A stretch of DNA of 64,000 nucleotides from Actinospica sp035552695 (GTDB lineage: Bacteria > Actinomycetota > Actinomycetes > Streptomycetales > Catenulisporaceae): the NCBI RefSeq assembly GCF_035552695.1, contig NZ_DASZKT010000116.1, forward strand, positions 119,326 through 183,325, written 5' to 3'. A model generated the notes under the pieces. That model searched no databases, was not told where the DNA came from, and worked only from the letters and a program-made list of their open reading frames with translations. The first letter of the stretch is position 1. Every line of letters begins with the position of its first letter. The translations under genes were made by a program, and so were the position numbers. Of the stretch, positions 58,895-64,000 are shown in pieces.

Positions 58895-60115
58895 ATGAAG
58901 CAGGTCGTGCTCGTCCTGAACGTCGGTTCCTCGTCGATCAAGTACCAGCTTCTCGAACTCGATCCGAGCGCCGCGGAGAGCCGGGACTCGGGCACCCGCC
59001 TCGCGACCGGACTCGTCGACCGCATCGGCGGCGGGGGAACGGGGACGCTGACGCATAAGCGGCCGGGCACGGACCCGTACGAGATCACGGACACCTTCGC
59101 CGACCACGAGCATGCTCTCGCCGCAGTGCTCGCCGCCTTCCGCGACGCGGGACCCGCTCTCGACACGATTCGGCTGACGGCGGTCGGACATCGCGTCGTG
59201 CACGGAGGCACCGAGTTCACTCAGGCCACCGTGCTCGACGAGGCGGTGCTCGGCAAGATCAGGGATCTGATCCCGCTGGCGCCGCTGCACAATCCGGCGA
59301 ACATCACCGGTATCGAGGGTGCCGGGCGCGCGTTCCCCGGCGTGCCCCAGGTCGCAGTGTTCGACACCGCCTTCCACCAGACGCTACCGGCCGCCGCGCA
59401 CACCTACGCGGTGCCGGAGCAGTGGCGTGAGCGGTACGCCGTGCGCCGGTACGGGTTCCACGGCACGTCGCACGAGTACGTCTCACGCCGCGCCGCCGCG
59501 GTGCTCGGTCGGTCGGCCGCGGAGACGAACGTCATCGTGCTGCACTTGGGCAACGGCGCGAGCGTCAGCGCGATCGAGGGCGGTCGCAGCGTGGAGACCT
59601 CGATGGGTCTCACGCCGCTGGAGGGCCTCGTCATGGGCACGCGCAGCGGCGACATCGACCCGGCGATCCCCGCGTATCTGGAGCGGGTCGCACGGCTCGA
59701 CGCCGCGGCTGTGGACGAGGCGTTGAACCGGGAGAGCGGTCTGCTCGGTCTCGCGGGCAGCAACGACCTGCGCGACGTGAAGAAGCAGGCGGACGGCGGC
59801 GATCCGGCGGCGCGGCTGGCCATCGATGTGTACTGCCACCGCATCCGCAAGTACGTCGGCGCGTACTACGCGGTGCTCGGCCGGGTCGACGCGGTCGTCT
59901 TCACCGCGGGCGTCGGCGAGAACGACCCGCTTACCCGCGAGCGGAGCCTCGCCGGCCTCGAACGCCTCGGTATCGCGGTCGACCGCGAGCGCAACGAGTC
60001 CGGCGATCGCGACGAGCGCTTCATCTCGCCGGACGGCGCCGAAGTCGCCGTTCTCGTCGTGCCCACGGACGAAGAACTCGAAATCGCCCGGCAGACCCTC
60101 GCGGTAGTGGGCTAG
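58895..60115 (+). CDS. ackA: Acetate kinase
   Basis: Enzyme of 406 residues making acetyl phosphate or ATP from acetate/ADP. Signatures: VLNVGSSSIKYQLLEL near the N-terminus, GHRVVHGG with the catalytic Arg-His, YGFHGTSHEYV, and MGLTPLEGLVMGTRSGDIDP. Phosphotransacetylase or phosphoketolase, its usual partner, is not in the visible neighbourhood. ATG 58895 lacks a strong ribosome site; GTG 58877 is in frame. Confidence 0.93.
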   Translation: MKQVVLVLNVGSSSIKYQLLELDPSAAESRDSGTRLATGLVDRIGGGGTGTLTHKRPGTDPYEITDTFADHEHALAAVLAAFRDAGPALDTIRLTAVGHRVVHGGTEFTQATVLDEAVLGKIRDLIPLAPLHNPANITGIEGAGRAFPGVPQVAVFDTAFHQTLPAAAHTYAVPEQWRERYAVRRYGFHGTSHEYVSRRAAAVLGRSAAETNVIVLHLGNGASVSAIEGGRSVETSMGLTPLEGLVMGTRSGDIDPAIPAYLERVARLDAAAVDEALNRESGLLGLAGSNDLRDVKKQADGGDPAARLAIDVYCHRIRKYVGAYYAVLGRVDAVVFTAGVGENDPLTRERSLAGLERLGIAVDRERNESGDRDERFISPDGAEVAVLVVPTDEELEIARQTLAVVG

Positions 60116-60145
60116 TCGTGTCTTCTTATTAGCCGCTCCGCTCGG

Positions 60146-60709
60146 GTGAATACGGGTAACCCAGGCCCACCGGACCCCGTTGGGCCGGGCATGGACGTGG
60201 ACAACCTCGACGCTCTCAACCCCGCAGAACTCGACGAGCTCCTCGAGCGTGCCCTGAATCCGCGGGTGCCGGTCGAGCTGCTCTACGCCGTCCTCGAACG
60301 CATCGGGCCGGCCAACGCGAAGAACGCGAAGGATGTCTCGAAAGCCTCGACGGTCGGGGCAGGGCCGAAGGCCTCGGCCGCTCCGCAGGCGCCGGACGCC
60401 GAGGAGACCACGGTGATGCCGGCGCTCACCCTCCAGCCTCCGCCTCCGCAACAGCCGCAGCCCCAGCAGCAGCCGCAGCCGACGCGCGGCGCGGCCACCG
60501 ATCGCGCCGTGCGTCCGGAGCGGCCGGAGCGTCCGAAGCAGGCACCGCCGCAACAGGCGACCGCCAATCCCAATCCGAAGCAGCCCAAGCCGCCGCAGGC
60601 GGTCGGCCAGAAGCAGCCCAAGCCGGCATCGCCCGCCGCGCCTCCCTCGCGCGGCGCGCACGCTCCGACCCGCCGCGTCTCGCCGCCGCCCACCGAATCC
60701 GGGAACTGA
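60146..60709 (+). CDS. Pro/Gln-rich protein with short acidic helical N-terminus, unknown
   Basis: Protein of 187 residues. The N-terminal part (MDVDNLDALNPAELDELLERALNPRVPVELLYAVLERIG, read in parts) is helical and acidic, and the rest is low-complexity Pro/Gln/Lys-rich, so probably disordered. GTG 60146 or ATG 60191 could start it; neither has a clear ribosome site. It follows the acetate kinase gene on the same strand. The codon pattern is coding-like, but the protein could be a small adaptor of unknown role. Confidence 0.5.
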   Translation: MNTGNPGPPDPVGPGMDVDNLDALNPAELDELLERALNPRVPVELLYAVLERIGPANAKNAKDVSKASTVGAGPKASAAPQAPDAEETTVMPALTLQPPPPQQPQPQQQPQPTRGAATDRAVRPERPERPKQAPPQQATANPNPKQPKPPQAVGQKQPKPASPAAPPSRGAHAPTRRVSPPPTESGN

Positions 60710-60803
60710 TGCTCCAGCCGATCGACGTGGGGTGCTGACACCCCAGGTCAAGCCGATCGGGAGCGCTCCAATCGGCCGAGTCGATCACGGAGTCCTTCGC
60801 ACT

Positions 60804-60825
60804 GTTCACTGGCGTTTCACCGCCA
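60804..60825 (+). promoter_or_regulatory. PHO-box-like direct repeat before phospholipase C
   Basis: GTTCACTGGCG (60804-60814) is followed directly by TTTCACCGCCA (60815-60825), two 11-base units in direct repeat, the spacing and GTTCA core of streptomycete PhoP boxes. It is about 55 bases before the phospholipase ATG. Confidence 0.6.
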
Positions 60826-60835
60826 TGACACGAGT

Positions 60836-60849
60836 CTTGTCTGGACAAG
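60836..60849. promoter_or_regulatory. 14-bp palindrome between PHO box and phospholipase start
   Basis: CTTGTCTGGACAAG has perfect CTTGTC/GACAAG arms around TG and lies 28 bases before the ATG. It could be an operator for a second regulator or a small hairpin in the leader. Confidence 0.35.
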
Positions 60850-60877
60850 TTCTCGCGTCAGCGGCAATTTGCTCAGC

Positions 60878-62947
60878 ATGTCTCCGATATCCCGTCGTAC
60901 CCTCATCGGCACTGCCGCGGCAGTCGGCACCGGCGCGGCGCTAGGCGTCGTGCCGCTGCGCGCCGCCCGCGCGCAGGCCGCTTCGACCGGCACCATCACG
61001 GACGTGCAGCACGTGGTCATCCTGATGCAGGAGAACCGCAGCTTCGACCACTACTTCGGCACCCTGCGGGGCGTGCGCGGCTTCGGCGACCGCGCCACGA
61101 TCCAACTGCCCGGCGGCTACAGCGTGTTCAACCAGCCCAACGGGTCCTCGCGGCAGTACCCGTGGAACCTCAGCAACGGCTCGGGCGACATCGCCGCCAG
61201 CGCCGAGACCCTCGCCCAGTGCGACGGCTCGCTCGACCACGGCTGGTCGACGCAGCACGAGGCCTGGGACGGCGGCAAGATGGACGACTGGATCTCCGCC
61301 AAGGGCTCGAACCGCACGATGGGCTATCTGACCCGCTCGGACATCCCCTTCCACTACGCGCTCGCCGACGCGTACACGATCTGCGACGCCTACCACTGCT
61401 CGATCCTCAGTGCGACCGGCCCGAACCGCACGTACCTGTGGTCCGGCATGATCGACCCGAACGGGACCGCGGGCGGCCCGGCGTACGACGGCGGCTCCGA
61501 GTCGGGCCTGAGCTGGCAGACCTACGCCGAGGCGCTGCAGGACGCCGGCGTGTCCTGGAAGCTGTACCAGGTCGCCAGCGACAACTTCGGCGACAACGGC
61601 CTTGCTTACTTCAAGCAGTTCGCGAACGCCGCCACCAGCTCCCCGCTCTACCAGAACGGCATGTCCTCGGTCCCGTCCACCACCGGGTCCACTCCCACCG
61701 ACATCGCCGCCGCCATCAAGAACGACGTGGTCAACGGCACGCTGCCGCAGGTGTCCTGGATCGTCGCCAACCAGCAGTGCTCCGAGCACCCGGACGCTCC
61801 GCCGGAGGACGGCGCGCAGTTCGTGAATGAGGTGCTCCAGGCGCTCGCCGCCGACGCTGACGTCTTCGACTCGACCGTGTTGTTCGTGAACTACGACGAG
61901 AACGACGGCTTCTTCGACCACGTGCCGCCGCCCGTCCCGCCGGCCGGCACGGCCGACGAGTTCATCCAGAACGGCACGCCGATCGGCCTCGGCTACCGCG
62001 TGCCGATGATCATCGCCTCGCCGTGGACCCGCGGCGGCTGGGTCGACTCGCAGACCTACGACCACACCTCGGTGATCCGCTTCATGGAGACCTGGACGGC
62101 CGCGCTCGGCACGCCCGCGAGCAGCCCGAACGTCTCCGCCTGGCGGCGCGAGATCTGCGGAGACCTGACCGGCGCCTTCGACTTCGCGAACCCGGTCTAC
62201 GGCCTTCCGGCCTCGCTGCCGGCGACCACGTCGACGATCAGCCAGTCGCTGTGCAACATCGAACTCAACCCCTCTCCCGACACGAACGCTCTGCCGTCGC
62301 AGGAGTCCGGTACCCGCGCCGCGCGCGCCCTGCCGTACCAGCCGGACGGCTACGTCTCCTCGATCCAGTACGGCTCGAACGGCCAGATCCTGCTCTGGCT
62401 GAAGATGGCCAACGAGGGCAGCCTCGCCACCGGCGCGGCCACCTTCGCCGTGTACGCCGACGAATACCGCAGCGGCGGTCCGTGGCAGTACACGGTCCCG
62501 GCGTACTCGGCGTCCTCGGGCGACGGCGTCGTGACCGACTACTTCAACGTCGGGTCCGGCTACGGCAACGGCGCCTACGACCTGACGATGACCGGGCCGA
62601 ACCGCTTCCTGCGCCGCTTCCAGGGCAACGCGACGACGTCCGGCAAATCCGCCGAGGTCACCAGCCACTACGCGCCCTCGCCGAACCTGAACAAGCAGTC
62701 GCTCTGGCTGACGATGGCCAACTCGGGCACCTCCACGGTCACCTTCACCGTCACCGCCGACCACTACCGCGTCGACGGCCCGTGGACGTACACCGTGGCG
62801 GCGGGCGAGAGCGTGTCCGACTACTGGAACCAGGTCGCGTACGGCAACGGCTGGTACGACTTCACGATCACGGTCAGCGGCGACTCGTCCTGGTCCCGGC
62901 GCTTCACCGGACACATCGAGATCGGCGCGGCCAGCATCACCGGCTGA
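60878..62947 (+). CDS. Secreted phospholipase C (phosphoesterase family)
   Basis: Exported enzyme of 689 residues. Tat signal (SRRTLIG then AAAVGTGAALGVVPL), catalytic domain with HVVILMQENRSFDHYFGTLRGVRGFGDR, YDENDGFFDHVPPP and WTRGGWVDSQTYDHTSV, all typical of bacterial phosphocholine-type phospholipase C. Two C-terminal repeats follow (about 485-590 and 595-685; SLWLTMANSGTSTVTFTV, YGNGWYDFTITV) of the DUF756 type found in these enzymes. ATG 60878 is chosen by signal position. The PHO-box-like repeat upstream fits a phosphate-scavenging role. Confidence 0.92.
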   Translation: MSPISRRTLIGTAAAVGTGAALGVVPLRAARAQAASTGTITDVQHVVILMQENRSFDHYFGTLRGVRGFGDRATIQLPGGYSVFNQPNGSSRQYPWNLSNGSGDIAASAETLAQCDGSLDHGWSTQHEAWDGGKMDDWISAKGSNRTMGYLTRSDIPFHYALADAYTICDAYHCSILSATGPNRTYLWSGMIDPNGTAGGPAYDGGSESGLSWQTYAEALQDAGVSWKLYQVASDNFGDNGLAYFKQFANAATSSPLYQNGMSSVPSTTGSTPTDIAAAIKNDVVNGTLPQVSWIVANQQCSEHPDAPPEDGAQFVNEVLQALAADADVFDSTVLFVNYDENDGFFDHVPPPVPPAGTADEFIQNGTPIGLGYRVPMIIASPWTRGGWVDSQTYDHTSVIRFMETWTAALGTPASSPNVSAWRREICGDLTGAFDFANPVYGLPASLPATTSTISQSLCNIELNPSPDTNALPSQESGTRAARALPYQPDGYVSSIQYGSNGQILLWLKMANEGSLATGAATFAVYADEYRSGGPWQYTVPAYSASSGDGVVTDYFNVGSGYGNGAYDLTMTGPNRFLRRFQGNATTSGKSAEVTSHYAPSPNLNKQSLWLTMANSGTSTVTFTVTADHYRVDGPWTYTVAAGESVSDYWNQVAYGNGWYDFTITVSGDSSWSRRFTGHIEIGAASITG

Positions 62948-62997
62948 GCGAATTCACCTCTAGACGCGCCGCCTTCGCGGCGCGCACGATACTCACC

Positions 62998-63741
62998 GTG
63001 GACGAGGTGACGACGAGCGCAGGACCGAACGGCGGTTTCCCCGTGTTCCAGGCGGTACGCACCGGTAACGCCTTCGAGGAGACCGTCGAGCGGATCCTGC
63101 GCTCAGTGAAGCTGGGCGCGATCCGGCCGGGGGAGCGGCTGCCGCCGGAACGCGAGCTCGCCGCCCAGCTGGGCATCAGCCGGGACACGCTGCGCGAGGC
63201 GATCCACGCGCTCGCCGCGGAGGGCATCGTGGCCAGCACCCGCGGCCGTTCCGGCGGCACCAGGGTGCTGCGACGTCCGGCACCGCCGCCGCCCGAGCGG
63301 CTGCCCGAGCTGCTGGGCGACCTGCCCGGCGGCCTCGAGGACGCGCTCACCTTCCGGCACGTCGTCGAGACCGGAGCCGCCGAGGCCGCGGCCCGACGAC
63401 GGCTCGGCACCGCCGAACGCAGACTCCTGACTCAGCGCATGGACGCGGCCGAGCACGCCGACGCCGCCGACTACCGCATCGCCGACACGCGCTACCACCT
63501 GGCCCTGGCTGAGCTGTCCGGCTCCACGCAACTCGCCGCGGCCGTCGGCGAGGCCCGGCTGCGTGTCAACGACCTGCTGGACGCGATCCCCATGCTGGAG
63601 GCCAACCTCCGGCACTCGGCCGAACAACACCGGCTCATCAGCGCCTCCGTGCTCAACGGAGACACCGAAACCGCACGCCGCGCCATGGCCGAGCATCTCG
63701 AAGGAACCGCGGTCCTGCTCCGCGGTTTCCTGGCCTCCTGA
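62998..63741 (+). CDS. FadR/GntR-family regulator
   Basis: Regulator of about 247 residues with winged helix LPPERELAAQLGISRDTLREAIHALAAEGIV and an FCD domain (YRIADTRYHLALAELSGSTQL; AEQHRLISASVL; AMAEHLEG) whose Asp/His residues usually bind a metal and ligand. The GTG at 62998 is preferred; GTG 63007 is also possible. It precedes a glutamine-synthetase-like gene with a palindrome at the promoter, the arrangement seen for local regulators of gamma-glutamylation catabolic genes. Confidence 0.85.
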   Translation: MDEVTTSAGPNGGFPVFQAVRTGNAFEETVERILRSVKLGAIRPGERLPPERELAAQLGISRDTLREAIHALAAEGIVASTRGRSGGTRVLRRPAPPPPERLPELLGDLPGGLEDALTFRHVVETGAAEAAARRRLGTAERRLLTQRMDAAEHADAADYRIADTRYHLALAELSGSTQLAAAVGEARLRVNDLLDAIPMLEANLRHSAEQHRLISASVLNGDTETARRAMAEHLEGTAVLLRGFLAS

Positions 63742-63749
63742 GACACCTC

Positions 63750-63785
63750 TTGACTTTCACTCCGCAATGGACGACTCTCCGTCCA
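63750..63785 (+). promoter_or_regulatory. Promoter and FadR-type operator of the glutamine-synthetase-like gene
   Basis: TTGACT (63750-63755), 17 bases, GACTCT (63773-63778) is a possible promoter. TGGACGACTCTCCGTCCA (63768-63785) has perfect TGGACG/CGTCCA arms with a 6-base spacer and covers the -10, a repressor position. The preceding FadR-family protein is the natural candidate. Confidence 0.5.
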
Positions 63786-63814
63786 AAAGCTTCTGCTGCC
63801 CCGGAGGCGCGTGC

Positions 63815-64000
63815 ATGAACAGTGACAGCAGTCAAACCCGGCGACCGGGAATGCTCACGCTCGATCAACTGCGTGCGCTGGTTGTCGAGGGTGTGGTGGA
63901 TACGGTTGAGGTTTCGTTGACCGATATGCAGGGTCGGTTGCAGGGTAAGCGGTTGTCGGCCGAGTACTTCCTGGACGTGGTGGTGCCGGATGAGACGGAG
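63815..64000 (+). CDS. Glutamine-synthetase-like protein, 3'-truncated by window edge
   Basis: The first 62 residues only. LTLDQLRALVVEGVVDTVEVSLTDMQGRLQGKRLSAEYFLD (read in parts) is typical of the N-terminal domain of GlnA3/GlnA4-type gamma-glutamyl-polyamine or ethanolamine synthetases, not of the housekeeping GlnA. ATG 63815 has GGAGG eight bases upstream. The frame is open to the window end. The substrate cannot be judged without the active site. Confidence 0.8.
   Translation, partial: MNSDSSQTRRPGMLTLDQLRALVVEGVVDTVEVSLTDMQGRLQGKRLSAEYFLDVVVPDETE

Overview
The window comes from a high-GC Gram-positive genome of the Actinomycetota, streptomycete- or Catenulispora-like. Support includes GTG/TTG starts behind GGAGG-type ribosome sites, a DasR-type operator before a chitinase, a DevS/DevR-like two-component pair, a WXG100 protein, DUF6083 and F420-linked oxidoreductase families, a class F sortase, and many translationally coupled genes. 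The genus cannot be fixed from the sequence. No rRNA, ordinary cloverleaf tRNA, insertion sequence, integrase or CRISPR array was seen; it reads as chromosomal arm or accessory-rich chromosome.

Layout. 1-5.6 kb: end of an ABC importer ATPase gene with a coupled small-molecule kinase, then a DevSR-like sensor/regulator pair divergent from an SDR-queA operon across a DosR-box-like palindrome. 5.7-7.8 kb: WXG100 protein, exported-type transglycosylase with a helical N-terminus, and lipoprotein. 8-15.9 kb: small membrane proteins, a gamma-glutamyl-GABA hydrolase-like protein, a LOG-family protein, a GH18 chitinase with a dre-like site, a phosphotransferase, and a TetR/acyl-CoA dehydrogenase pair. 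16.7-17.2 kb: a gene-free stretch with two tRNA-like modules in circularly permuted order, ended by a strong intrinsic terminator. This is the most unusual part of the window. 17.3-26.8 kb: a ClpC-like protein with no D2 domain, a FadR regulator, a frameshifted purple-acid-phosphatase-like gene, a 2H phosphoesterase, a DUF885 peptidase, AroQ and a Zur-box-preceded CooC-like ATPase. 25.5-42 kb: beta-glucosidase and its transporter, a luciferase-like monooxygenase, several TetR and divergent-partner pairs, methyltransferases, lysoplasmalogenase, a 15-bp minisatellite (38.2-38.6 kb), a thioesterase and a phosphodiester glycosidase. 42-48 kb: a pseudo-receiver/thioredoxin-reductase fusion lacking the redox cysteines, a GNAT protein and an amino acid permease. 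48.5-58 kb: a cell-envelope run: permease, CtpE-like P-type ATPase, trypsin-like protease, class F sortase, rhomboid-like/aminoacyl-phospholipid synthase fusion, and a convergent membrane esterase. 58-64 kb: membrane protein, acetate kinase, phosphate-box phospholipase C, a FadR regulator and the start of a glutamine-synthetase-like gene.

Themes. Many regulators are divergent from their likely target with a visible palindrome between them. Phosphate, chitin, zinc and redox/hypoxia-type operators can be named with varying confidence. Coupled starts (ATGA, GTGA, TAATG) mark the operons. Functional calls rest on motif recognition by eye; no database search was run.
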